A stretch of DNA of 64,000 bases, from assembly GCA_020081605.1 (NCBI GenBank), contig JAHREC010000011.1:4588001-4652000 (forward strand). The letters run 5' to 3'. The notes below the pieces were generated by a model. It made no database searches, was not told the origin of the DNA, and saw nothing but the letters and a program-made list of their open reading frames with translations. Positions 46,991 through 60,000 of the stretch are shown here, one piece after another (positions within the stretch are counted from its first letter, which is position 1; every line of letters starts with the position of its first letter). This stretch comes from Albifimbria verrucaria (Eukaryota > Ascomycota > Sordariomycetes > Hypocreales > Stachybotryaceae). The translations under genes and the position numbers were made by a program.

Positions 46991-49900
46991 AATGGGAGGG
47001 AAAATTATCCATGACGCAGGGATTAGCCGCGAGATCTGCGCCTTTCTTTTCCCACTTATGCTTGAGAAAGTGGTTGCATCTAGGCATACTATGCTATTCT
47101 CATTCAGCAAAATGTGGTGAACCCGCAAGGCAATAGCCGTGCCAGCAGCTCGAAGCGGCTCCTTATCGTTACCCATAGCTTCTCACCTACCAAGTGGAGC
47201 AAGTAGCCGGCAATGCATTCGAGCACGCCCACTCCACGGCCGAATCCATATTCGCCTATCGTCATAAACACGGAATCCTGAGTCAAGTCTGTCCCGGCAG
47301 CCACCCGCAGTCACCAACAGGACAACAAGAAACACAGACTGGACCCTGCAGCTCCCGGCTAGAGGCAGACAGTTGCTCCCGTAAAACAAGGTCGCAAAAC
47401 GCCACTGTCAATCATGCCATTCGTGTTGATTCCGATGGTCCCGACAAGTTTGGCCCGTCCCCGTTAAGGGTGTGCGCGATGGTGCGCGCGTTGTGCTTCC
47501 CTTGGAAAGGGTCAGGGCAAATATGGAAAGTAAGAGCAGTGTTTCAGAGATTTCCATGCTTTTCCGCCATATGGCCCCCGCAACATATGACAGGTTTCGC
47601 ATGCGTGGACTGGTATGTAAGTATAAAGAAAAGGAAACTGATTGAGCATGTCCAAATGGCAGTGGTGCATCGTCAAAACCATCGCACGTCGTTTCTCACC
47701 AAACCTGTGACATGGTGTGGATACACGTAGAAGAACCGGGACTGCGGCATGAATTCCCGCGTCTTCTCCTCCTCCCGTTTTCCCTGCACCAAGATCGTCT
47801 GAAGGGGACTTTACCCATGCATCAACTGCCAAGCCCCAGGCTGTCAAGCAGGGCACATGCAAGTTCCGAGCACCAGCTAGAGATGCCTGCCGAAGCGAGC
47901 CACGTCGTTGCAGAATCGCCACGAGGCAGTCACGGGGACTGGCAGATGGAGCCTTGGGGCTGGGTCATTCTCACGTTGTTCTCCGCTACAGAAAATAGCG
48001 GTCAAGTCTTGGGTGGGGGTTGGACAGCTAGTAAGTGACAAGTGACGATTATAACGCTCATGAACTAGTCAACAAGTCGAAACGAAACTATTGTCGTGGC
48101 ATTGCCTTCCGGATGGCTTCTGCCAGGTCACTTGACCGTAGGATAGTTCGTGCGGAATGCGAATGCCTTGACAAATAGTCATGGCGACTCGTTGGTTCCG
48201 GGTACATAGCAGGCTTGGGAATTTTATGTGCTGCACGCAAGGGTTCCACGAGCTCCACGAGCCCCTGCATGTACGGTTAATAGAATCCCAGTCGACACAT
48301 TTGATAATCTACAGTGGTCAAAGGAAGATCACTATGAATTCTCCGGTGACATAGGAGAGCTAGCGTGCATGATTTAGGCGAGACTGGTACATCGTGTCGT
48401 CCATGTTGAATCGATCACGACGAAAGCATTTTGACATCTCCACCCGCCAACCTGACGTGGTGGGGTTAGTGGGAAAGGGTTCGACAAGGATATCCTGTGA
48501 ATGGGCTCTGGGGCTATCTGACATCGGACCGGATCAAAGGCGCAGACAGTATTTCAGGATATGGCAGTGCTTGGCAGACAGCGATGATCGTCGTCCAGCT
48601 GAGACACAAAGGATACAGAAACGGAGGTAAAGTCACGGCGGGTAGAAACGGCGGCTAGGACTCCCTCCATCCTCGAAACCCCTCCCTTCCAGCAAGGAGC
48701 AACTCTCTCCCAAGTATAACGTGTCACAAAGCTCGTGTCTGGTCGTCTAGAAGACCCAATCGACGTTCGCAGAACGAACAGGCACCATGGCAAGACGAAA
48801 CGAGAGGCGCCGATCGAGGGGTACCACGACTGGCCTCGGGGCGCTACAAGTGACGTCTAAGCGTCGGATGCCGCAATGGGGGTCCGTAAGGCTGCGACTG
48901 GAAGCAGAGCGCTTTCGGACAGTTTCGGGGCCCATCCGTCACGGTACTGTCGGTTCAGGAAGTTCCGGGGTTTGGTGAAGGACGATCACCAACGGTGACA
49001 AGCAGGCGACGTCTTGTGTTGCAAGACATCACGCCAAAGAAAGCAGGAAAGTATTGGACCAGAAGATCGTCCGTCTCGGTGAGAAGCACTAACGTTGCGA
49101 AACGGTGCCTCCTAGTGCTTTGCGGTACAGGGCCACCACGGCTCGCGACAACGGCCGGGCGGATAGAAGCAGCGCACATCACAATTCGAACGTCATTCCT
49201 TCGCAGGGGAGGACAGTCAAGGGCTGCTTGAGGTGGTCGACTTGGTAAGGAACAACGATGATCACTTGGCGAAGCGGAGAAGGGGCCCGGGATGTTCCGA
49301 CATTTACGACGTACTGCACTGTATCCGACGCAGCAGGAGAGTTTGCTGCTGTGTACCGCCATGGCAATTTGCGGTAGGTGTGTTTCAACCTGCTTCACGG
49401 GGGCGGGACGACGATCTTCTTTGGGGCTGGACGTGAACGGGAAGCGTTTTGTAGGACGAGACAAAGCCCGTAGGCTGAGGCAGGCGTGCGTGGTGAGGCA
49501 GACCCTCTCACTTTTCACTCTGGCCGAATCATCACGCAGGCTTGCTCGACTGCTTCGCCTCACACTGACGTTCCCACGCTAGGTGGTGAGCGAGTGAGTG
49601 GCGCCCAAGCGTAGCCTACTGTCCAGTACCGCACAGCAAGCACCGTGAGGCACAAGACAGACAGTCCGGCTCACGATAGGGAAGCGCACAGTAACCAGTA
49701 CGGAGGGGTCCAAGCTGATGACATGAGAAAACGGGCAAGGCGCCGATCCATGACATCAGGATGGCACCGAACCCTTGTTGAGCTGCTGGGAAGATTCCCT
49801 CATTCGGAATGGTGTGCTCGCTGGTTGGACGGGCCATGTTTCTCACAATCGCATTTCCGCAGAGCGCCAAGCACAGGCGCAAACGGAGGGAGGGGCCTAG

Positions 49901-52900
49901 TTGGCCGTAATGGAGGGTGCTTTTCTCCCATTTGCCAGCCTTTGCAAAGGTGAAATTGCAGAAGCTCCTCTCTGTCTCCTGTCCCACTCCTCACGACGGG
50001 CCGGGCGCTAGCAGCCCTTCCTTTCACCAGCCAGTGAGTGAGTGAGCAGGGCCTTTTGTCCGTTTTGGCAGACCCTCGTGCATGGGAGGGAGAGGGGCGG
50101 TTTGGATTTCCTTGGTGACTGGCTCCAGTCGACCACAGCCAAGGCTCTCGCGCACCTCAGGGGAGGGAGGAGGGGACGCTTGTTGGGCGAGGGGCTCGCT
50201 GATCAGCGGGAGACATGTGTCGGATGCGAAGAGTCCCCGTCGAGAGAAGCTGATGGAACCCTTCTTCGCCGTTGACCCCGTCAGCGACATCGCGTCAACC
50301 AACCGTCAAGGGGCTGACGATCATGCAGGAGAATGCCCTTCGCGACGACGTTGGGGCTGGACCCCGAAAAAAAGGGTCCGAGTACAGCACGGCTGGGTTG
50401 GCACGATGGGCGGCCAGAAACACAACTAGGCGGATCGTGTGCGCCTGACCCGGTAGCAGGTGGGCTGCTTGAGGGAGGGGAGGGAAGACGGGAGGGGACA
50501 TGGGAAACTTGCCGGTATCGTGAGGTGAGAATGGCAAAAGCGCAAAGTGGAAAAGGTGATGGCTTGGGTGGGTGTAAGAAAAAACGGGAGACCCACCCAC
50601 CACTAAAAGTAGCGCCAAGGGAAAATGAAGCCAGCTAACGCAAGGTACTTGTACTGGTACCGGTACAGCCAGTAGCCATGGCCGTATTGGGAAAATCCTT
50701 CTGACGCCTCCCACTGACAGCGACACCTGCGCTGCTGATCCCGCCTGTACCGTACACCAACTGTGCTGAAAGCTGGTACTTGGTTAGCATGGCATACCTG
50801 GTAATAGGCGGTAGGGTAGCGCAGAGCACCACCACCACCACCCACCCCTTCCCTTCCCCACCGCCCGCAGGCTGCAGCATTTCCGCTGCAGGGTCGCTGG
50901 GCTGTAAAATAATCCCTAATTGCCCTTCAACCTCCACTGCACGCGCTGCGACTGCGATTAATTACGGGCAGCCTCCACCGGCAAGGCACCACCACAGCAA
51001 CGACGCCAGATCTCCGGGCCTCGACAGCCCTGCGTTGCATTGTCCTATGGCACGCGGTCCCGGAGCTTCCTATTCAAAATAAAACCCTCAGCCCTATAGT
51101 TTCTCGTCGTCCGGGCTACTTGTCCCTCCTAGCTGGTCGCCCCTGGTGAGAGAGAAGGGCACGCATCGATCGCATTGAGGTGGCTCTATGCCTTGATGCT
51201 TATTATGTAGGATCCAGTGCCTGTAACTTGTCGTCGTTGTATCTTTGCTCCGTAGCTTGACATGGAATTGCCCGAAACGGAATCATCGGGCCAGCCTTGC
51301 CTGCGTCTTCCCACCGTGCAAGGGATAAGGACCAAGGTGCTCACCCTCGGGATGGCGTCACAGACTCATGCTTCTGGGGTATGCTTGTTGAACGATCGCC
51401 ACTGCTCTGCTGACTCCCCGGTTTTCCGAAGACGGTGAGCTGGGGGCTGAAGCAATTGCCGACGCGTACTCTGTAGACGGCGAAGAGTGATCGGTGATCA
51501 CGACTCGTCGTCAGCATCGATGACGGCCACGACGGGGCCGATCCTATGCGTTGCGGCTCATGGCACGATATGTACGTTCTCGAGTGGAGGAGATGCTTAT
51601 ACTGCACGGATGGATACTGGCCCAGGAGCAGAGTACCAACCTATGTGACAGTCCGATCGTCTGGAAGGAATGTGACATATCTCATTGGACAGCAGCATCA
51701 AGGGTCCGACGAGGGTGATCCATGGGCCGTCTCCCAACGCCCTAGTTGAATCATTTTCCCCATATTTTGGCGTTTTCCGCCCTGCGAGAACTTCCGACAG
51801 CTCCCGAAAGGCCCTTTTCTCCTTAGCCTTAGAGCAGATACAGCAAACAGCTAGGCTGGCGAACCAGATAGCCGGTCGAGTCGGGCCTTGCATAGGTAGT
51901 GCAGTGCAACTAGGGGACTAAGGCAGGTAGGTAGGTAACATTGCCCGGGTTAAACCCCGAGCACAACATATTTCTTTCTAGAATTAGTCCTAGATAACTG
52001 CAAGCGCCACGGCCGGCCAACACAGGCACTACCTGGACGATCCGGTCGAGAGACCATTGGTGTTCGGCCAGTTGCTGGTAGCGCCGTTAGTGAACCCGTT
52101 GAGACGCCAAGACGACCGACGGACGGTGAGCTCTTGGTTTGTTCCGTTTTTTTTTTTTTTGGCTTGAAGTTGATTACCTACGTTATCCATTCGTTCAAAC
52201 GAATAAACAATTAAATAAATTGATTAATTGAGAGAAAAAAGGAATACAGCAAAAGCAAAAGAAGGTAGCAAAATTTACTAGTTCGAGCTGCTACTGATTG
52301 ACAGTCTGGTTACTCCTTTCTGGTCAAGTCTCGACGCTTGGCAAACATCACAACAGTGTCAGACAACTCCAACAGGTACCCAGCGGCAATTCAACTTGGG
52401 GCAAACTAGGATCCATGAGCCTTGTGTTGAAGAAAAACGCATGGCTGGTTATGGCCATTTTTTTGTCCTTTCCACTTTTCCTCTTTTTCGTAACTGCTCG
52501 TGACGTTCTGATCTACAGTTGCCCCCAGCAGTAGACGTCAGTGATGCCGGTTCAGGACGCTGATAACCACGCACAGTGTACGGCAGCTATACGGACCGTT
52601 TCCAGGACGCTGGTGACGTGACCTCATCTCTCTCTCCTCTCTCCCACTACGGGATGGGCTGGGCGGAAACGCTTATCGGAAACAGGAGTGCCCTGGTTCC
52701 AGCTAGCGGCTCTCCTGTGCAGCACTGCTAACTTTCAGTGGCTCGTTGAGGGATCAGCTGCCTGGCCAGAGCAGATGTACCTGTACCGTCCGGCCGTAGT
52801 GCAGGTAGCGTAGACTACCTTAGGTACTGTACTGTACCCTACTGCTTAGTACGCAGAGGGACAGCGACAGCGACAGCGACAATTGGAATTGCCTCGCTGT

Positions 52901-53888
52901 TCCCACTCAAGCGTCTCCTCTTTTTCCGGTGGTGTCCCGAAATGTCCATCCATCATCTTTGCTGCCCCTCTCTGTTCTGATCTGTTCTGTTCTCTGCTTG
53001 ACTGCAACGCAAGGGACACGAGGCCTGAGTTGTGCCGTTTGTCCCCTCGCCTCCCACGTTGCACATGTCTTGCTGTATCGTCTTATGATTTCCTTCGCCT
53101 CCTCGTTACAAGTTCTTAGAGGAAACGGGGAGGGGAGGCTCTCGTCTTCTTTCGTTGTGTGTTACTCAAGTGATCGCTGCCTGCTCCACCGACCCGATTC
53201 GTGCTGCTGTGTGTCTGGCGGTTTGCCTGTACTTGGACTGGTTTCCTTGCGCCACCCCCTCCTGCTTAGCGTCCTTTTCCCATAATTCCACTATGCTCAC
53301 CCTTGCGCTCTCTTCCCACTCCCCGTCCCGTCTGGCCTTCTTTTACCTGCCATGCCCTGCCCTGCCTTGCCTACGCTTCCCATTCTGTCTTCTTGTCTTC
53401 ACCACCACGCTCCCACCATCCTTCTCGCCACAACCAGCGACGAGACCCAGACGCCACCAGCAGGCTTTCTGCTTGACGTGCAGCTTGCGCCTTTGTACTC
53501 GAGCTCTTTTTTTTTTTTTCTGGACTGGTTTTTAATTCCTTCTGCTTGGAGCAACAGACGAGAGCTGTCGGCTTCCACGACAGCAGGGCCTGTACCGTTA
53601 TTACCTGAACCATTCAGAACCTCAGTTGTCGTTCTCGGCATCCGTCAGCGTCGCCCACGGCCGCCCCCTTTACGCTTACATATACCTTCGACGACCTTCT
53701 TCTACCCTGGCCGGCATTGTCTGGGCCTTGACATACTCGTCGCATCATCCTCTCTCTCATATATCTCAGTATCCGACTCCTCCTCGGGCACCTTCTCTCA
53801 AGTCATATCCCCTGTTTCCACACGGTCAGATTGCGCCACGGCATCTGGTTCCCAACACGAACATCCCACGTCTCTTCATATCTTCACA
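46991..53888. other. Long GC-rich gene-poor region
   Basis: This is 6.9 kb without a frame that resembles a protein. Open frames overlap on both strands, as expected from high GC. Features seen: a T run of about 16 at 52147-52162, CACCACC repeats near 50826-50845, GACAGC repeats at 52861-52880, GTAC-rich palindromic words (50645-50665, 52825-52850), a GGTAGGTAGGTA run near 51925, and a strongly pyrimidine-rich leader (53160-53888) before the next gene. It may be regulatory or an unusually long 5' UTR. Confidence 0.45.
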
Positions 53889-54422
53889 ATGTCTGAGGAT
53901 CACGAGTCCACGATGCACTCCAGCCAGCCTCATCCGATTGAGCGCTCGGACTCTTCCACCTCGACAACCCCGTCCGACCAGAACGACGAAGATTCCATCA
54001 TCCATCAGCCTATTCCCATGCGCCCTCGGCTGCCCAGCCGTAGAAGTAGCGGCCCCTTGGTTGTCCCCGCGACAGCTCTGCCGTCGGGCCCATCGACTCG
54101 GACTATGGCCCAGATGACGTCAGGTCGATGAGCCCGCGACGGACGAGCGAGGATATCGACAAGCTGGGCAAGGAGGCACGCGAGGAGCTGAGGAGGTAAG
54201 CAGGCGTCTCGCTTGGTTCGCGATTGATGCATTGAGTGCTGACTTTGTAACAGACACGCCAAGGCGCTACAGGATTCTCTCATCACCATCTTCAACCGTA
54301 TCGAGGCCGTTCGCGAGGAGCACGACAAGCTCGACAACAACAACAAGTTCCTTCAAAAATACATTGGCGACCTGATGAGCACTAGCAAGATCACGGCGTC
54401 GAGTAGCCGGGTCAAGAAATAA
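53889..54422 (+). CDS. Short coiled-coil (SCOC/DUF2205-like) protein
   Basis: The ATG at 53889 gives MSEDHESTMHSSQPHP, a Ser/Pro-rich disordered half. A C-terminal coiled coil follows: EDIDKLGKEAREELRR, intron 54196-54253, HAKALQDSLITIFNRIEAVR, DKLDNNNKFLQKYIGDLM. This matches SCOC-type proteins (DUF2205), small Golgi/autophagy-linked coiled coils. The total is about 158 residues. A lost C in CCCC at 54065-54068 breaks the frame; one base gives VPRDSSAVGP. The stop is at 54420. A long in-frame 5' extension back to 53352 is low-complexity and was not used. Confidence 0.82.
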
Positions 54423-56270
54423 ACGCGACCAACGACTAGTTGGCACAACCACAACATAGCACATTCACCCGCATCCGTAATACAGGATCCCTCCTCGCCA
54501 GGGGTTCACTAATCGGATGACACTTAAGCCATACGGCAACACATCATCCTGCCAGCATTTACCGCCCTGAACAAGGGCATGATACCCGCACCATTACCGG
54601 TGCCTACATTTATGGTTACACGCTCTCACAATGCGACTTTGCCGCGGCGAGCCTTGACGTCGCACTTTACAGCTACAATTGTACGATACTTAACAAAGAA
54701 AGAGGGGTTTTGACGGTTTATTTTTCTCGGTTTTCCATCACGGTTCATTGATTTTTTATTTGATTTTTACTCGGACACTGCACTGCATGGACTGCTGGCT
54801 GCCTGATGGGAAATGCATTTGCAACGGGTATGGTTCGTTTGTTTCTTGGAGCCATTGGGCCGTCGAGCATGGTGCACACGTACAACGTGTCGGTGTCTCG
54901 AACAGACCGAGTTCAGGTCAGCATCAACAGGCGTTTAGGAAAGTCTTTCGGTGCGTACGCATGTGTTATGGGATACCCGAGGATACGGATCCTGGCTGTC
55001 TGGGTAGACACGGAAACACTTGAAAGAAAGAGATGAATGGGAATTCGGGGTTACTGTTGATAGAAGATAGGACGACCAAACATGGACTCCTTGACAGTAT
55101 TTTCCATGATGTGATTTCTACATGTGTTCTCTACGAAGGTTCCGTCCACAGCAGTCACTAGTTTCCATCCACGGACGACGCAACGACCCACCAGCAACTC
55201 AATTGAGAGAGAGGAGAGAAGGGTGGACGTCAGAATCGTCATTAGTCGGTAAGGTCGAGCGCGGGAAAGAAAAAAACAGGGGTCGTGGACAATAGCATCT
55301 TCAAATGCCCGATTAACCCGTGGAATGAAAGCTTCACGCCGGCCTCGCGACGAGGCGCAAAGCCGGCTCCTCCATGACACGCTACCCAGCAGCGCTAGAA
55401 GCAACGCACCGAGAGAAAAAACATAGCTACTACGTAGTTTCTTCTACCTAGCTCTTTTCCTTCTGTTTCCTCTCGCCCCTTACCTGTTGGCTCTGACGCA
55501 GGCGCCCATGGCGCGCAGTAGCGTCAAGGCGCCCTAGCGAAATCCGGTTCCCGAGCACATGGGAAATGCAGAAGAAGAAGAAAAAAAGGAGGCGACGGTG
55601 ACGACGCTATGCTTTTTCGGCTGGACGGTCGGCAATGGCGCGGAAGTCGGCTTCTAGAATTTTTCGTCGGCGGGTTTCTGCTTTTCCTTTTTTCGGTGCT
55701 TTGCAGCTGTCCTAGCGTAGAGTTGCTGAAAGTACCATACAAAAGGAAAAAGGGGTCAAGGTGGGAGGAGGTAAGGCAAAAAAAAAGTTGGAGAATAGTG
55801 GTGAATTGGCTGTTGGCGAGTAAGGAGTCTTGTCGGAGAATTGTCCGTCATGCTCAAAGGGTCCGATGGCTGTTTGTGATGGTTATGTGGCTGGACACAG
55901 ACAGCTTTACATACAAAGACAACACGCCCATGTCTTGCCAAAGAACTTTTAAAAATGTCTACGTAACTTATGAATAACCTTACCCATAATCTAAGACCCT
56001 TTGAGAATCCCAATCTCTGCGGCAATAGCATGCATTCACCGTTCTGGTTGACACGACAATTGCCCATTATTCCTCCCGGGTAGCTCCCCAGTCTGACCAG
56101 CTTTTGTCTTTCCCACGTTCGTCATTTCGACACGCCCCCGCTGACGTCAGTGGCGGAACCAGCCCGGCACTGGGTCGCGAGATCCAACTGTGGGGCTCTA
56201 CAGACGGCAAGAGTACATAGACTGATACAATCCCAGTCCAATCACAAGCAAACAAGCAACAACCAAAAGC
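54423..56270. other. Intergenic region, no gene seen
   Basis: This 1.8 kb holds the SCOC 3' UTR and the 5' side of the tRNA; no coding signal. Confidence 0.45.
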
Positions 56271-56342
56271 GCCTTAGTGGCCAAGCGGTAAGGCGTCGCA
56301 CTCGTAATGCGAAGATCGAGCGTTCGATTCGCTCCTGAGGCA
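56271..56342 (+). tRNA. tRNA-Thr (anticodon CGT)
   Basis: An intronless cloverleaf. Acceptor GCCTTAG pairs with CTGAGGC (56335-56341) with one G-T pair; the anticodon stem CGCA/TGCG encloses loop CTCGTAA with anticodon CGT. The T arm is GAGCG-TTCGATT-CGCTC and the discriminator is A. A short T run at 56350-56354 follows as terminator. It reads ACG. Confidence 0.92.
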
Positions 56343-57009
56343 GCTTATATTTTTGCATTTGTTTCCTTCTCGTCGGGTTGCTTATGAGCGGTTCTAAGCG
56401 GTGTACGTACCTACGTGTGACGGGATATTCCTTTTGACGGTGCTGTGTCGTGCGGAAGGATGGTGGCCCGTGAACAGCTGCCCGGACTGCCTGTCGGAGG
56501 AGGCCCCACTTCGGCGCCGGCTCATGGGAGAGGCAACGGGCTTGAGATGAACACGACGACGACAAACATAGAATATTTTGTTTTTTACATCAAGGTAAGT
56601 ATACTTATTATACCCAGAGTAGAACAAACCGTAAGATACCACCACGAATACAATCACATCGCCAGAGCACTGGACTCAATGCAAAACTACTCCCTCAACC
56701 AAACTGCCCACAACACCTCTCCGTATATGCAGCAGTGAATACGCAAGCCATCACACCAATTCTATATATGCTGAAGAAATACATTCATCTGCTTAGAAAG
56801 GCTAGATCAATTCTCCAGTAAGGTCTCGCTCACAATCATCAACGGGAGAAATAAACACAACATAAGAATATAACAACAGCCATGTCCTATCAACACCTCG
56901 TTGTGAACTACTCACATCACCTACGCGCATCTTTCCTATCAAAGTACCGCTCTTTGTGTTTAACATGCACCTCTAGTCCGTATATATACACGTCCATCAA
57001 ACCACGCAA
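56343..57009. other. Intergenic region, no gene seen
   Basis: About 670 bp, AT-rich at its right side; no coding signal. Confidence 0.45.
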
Positions 57010-60000
57010 CTACGCCACCACCCGGCCCCCGTCCCTCCCCAGGCTTTCGCTCTCCAGTATCAACGGCCCGCCTCCCGGCCCGCTCGCGTCCAGGCTCACC
57101 GTCACCGCCCTCCGATCGCCCACCACGCGCACCGTCTCCCCGAGGTTGCGCCAGTCCATCTCGCACGCCGGCGCCGGCGCCGCGCCCTCCTCCGCAGCGA
57201 CCTCCCTGATGTCGATGGTCGGGTACGGCAGCCACCCCTCGCGCAGCGGGATCAGGATCAGCGGAATCTCGGCCTCCGTCTCCGCCGTCGACGATGCGCC
57301 CTGCTCCGCGGGGATGACGAAGTGGCCCTTGCGCCGGCCGCCCAGCAGCCACGTGTCCGCCGGCGCCGTCACTTCGTAGCTAAACTCCTGGTTGTCCCTG
57401 CGAGGCGCGTCCGTGTCCCACACTCGCGTCCACTTGAGGTGCAGCGTCGCCGGGATCATCTCGTTGATGCACACCGTCGGTGTGACGGCGTGCTTGTCTA
57501 CTGCGAGCTCAGAGCTGGGCGCTGCGAGACGAAGATCTGCGGTGTGAAGGATCTGCAGCGAGGGAATCTCGACGGGGATGAGTAGAGACGAAGGTTCAGC
57601 AGGGCTTGTCGTAGATAGCGGTAGTTGAGCGTGAGATTGCTGCCACTCGACCAGAAACGACGACAGCTTAACCGCTGCGTCGTCGGCCGAGCCCGGCACC
57701 GTGCCCAGGCCCTGGAAGTGAGTCTCCCACGGTAGACCTGCCAGGAACGCCGTCGTAACCTCGCTCAGCAGTGCCGCACGCTCCAGATCCTGCGGCTGAA
57801 GCCCCTTAGCCACCTCACCCAGCACATGCGCCAGCACGACGCGGGTAAACGACTCGAGCGGGGAGCCCTTCAGCGACTCGCTAATCGACGTGCTGACGGC
57901 ATCCTCAATCTCTGTCTGCAACAGGCTGTAGTGCAGCTTCAGATACATCGTCCTGCCCACCCGCTTGCCAGCCTTGGCGCCCGTCCTCGTGATCTTGTAC
58001 ATGAGCGAGGCGGGCTGCTTAGGGAATATGGTGACGGGACCTTGAGGCGCGACGCCAAAGGACGATTCGAACAGGTCGGACGAAATAAGCTCGTTCTTGA
58101 ATAAGCGGAGCGGGCTGGAGGTGACCGTTGACACGGTGAATCTCGAGAAGAGTGCATTATGCTTGAAGACGTCCTGTACGTTGACGCCCAGCACCAGCGA
58201 GATAGGAATGGCGAGAGACTTGGCCAGGTAAAAGATTCACCCGCCTCCGTCACATATGTCACTTCCACCTTTGCCAACACATCCACAACATCCTGCTCGA
58301 CCGTGTACGGGAACCGTATTGTCACGGAGCTATCATCCGCAACGCCGCCCAGTACAAAAAGGCCTGCTTCAGGGGTTTTGAGAACCCAGCCGACGAATTG
58401 ATAATCTTGGCCTCCGTCGTCAAGAGCCGCAGCCCGCCTGTCGCCGGCTTCACACGAACCTCGCAGCTCTTCAGCTTATTCCACCCCGTGGCCAGCTGAA
58501 TGTCCAGCGAGTTGTTCTTGTCGAGTGAAGTGTGCTTAGTGGCGATGAGCTCAACATCCAGCCCGCCGATCCGCTGGTAGAGCGTCACATCCGCAGCCTT
58601 GAACACGTCCGCCGTCTTGGGTGGCGGCGAGCTGGCGTCCCTATCGAAATGTAGGAATAGGTTATTCGCTGAGAAGTCAAGATGGCTGATTCTGTATTTT
58701 CCGGGCACAATCGACTATAACGGTTAGCAACAGCATCCACTCTGCTTCCTGATGGTGCACTTACATTGCTGGTCACTGTAACTGTATTCTTGCCTGCGTT
58801 GAGCAAGGTTTTATCCTTTTTCTCGAACAAAATCTCCTTGCAAGGACCGCCATCCACGCTCGCAAGCTTGAGACTTATACGATCAACCGTCACCTCTTCT
58901 GGCAACAAGCTCCGGAACTGGAATGTCAAGCTGCAGCTATCGCGCTGCTCTTCGTATGACGGCGCGCCAACTAGCTCGACGCGCGAGAAGAAGCTCACCA
59001 GGGCACCTTGGCCACGGTCGGCAGACCCTTGGCAAGCTCGAAAAGGTTTCCTGCAACTCCTTTCAATGGGCCCATGTCGAACAGTTGCTTCTGGCCAGCG
59101 AGCAGGACGGCAGACTTCTGCTCGAGCCGCTCTCTCTCCGCCGCGCACGCCTTTGTCAACAGCTTTAGCGTGACGCGCACGTAGTCTTCGTTGGATTGTA
59201 GCTCGTGCAGGCACTGCGAGTACATTATGAGCATTGACAACTCCAGCATACTCCACCCGCTCTCACCAAAGAACGGCGTGGTGCGATAGAAATATGATGC
59301 CGCTGCCCTGTAATCTTTCTGATGATACTTGAGAACCGCAAGGTCGGCCATGTTAGACTGCACCGCATGGTCCTGGTTGGCGGTTGTGTAGTGGCGCAAT
59401 GCCGTATCAGTCATGATCTCGTACAGCCCGTAAAAGTCATCAACACTGTCAATGGCGGTACGTAGAAGACCGCTCTCAACGCCATAAACCAAAGGTCTGC
59501 TGGGGCAGTCTCCTCCGTCGTAGCTGGCGCGTCGTCGAGGCTGACCTCTTCCATCTCGGATATATCAGGCTCTCCCACCACAGGCGCCTCCTTCCAGCCA
59601 TCACTCCAGCCGCGTTTCTTGCCGAGGCCATTGAGAATACTCCTTGATAGTTGATACAACTCGGCGCGTCTAGCAGCGAGCTCTTCTAGGCCTGTCTTCA
59701 GAAACTGGGCCTGCTGGGCCTCGAGTTCTGATACACTCATTCGTCGACCAGGGCCGGGGAACAAACCCGGGCTAGGTGGCGGGCGAGATGATGGCCGTAT
59801 CTGCATGGAAGCCGTACGTGCTGGGTGCATCATGGTCTTGGGCTCTGGCAGGGCCATTTTTGATCATCTGCGGAGGCCAGGCTGGAGGGCGGCATCGGCA
59901 GTGCCTTGCTCGATGTCTGCGCTAAGATCTGCTGAGCCACCGAGAACGCAAACGACGCCACGAGATTATCCATCGTCTCTACCAGGACCGGATCCAGCTC

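Noticed and set aside
53352..53888. In-frame N-terminal extension of the SCOC-like gene
   Set aside because: Low-complexity Pro/Ser/Phe sequence with a poly-T derived Phe run; reads as a 5' leader that happens to lack stops.
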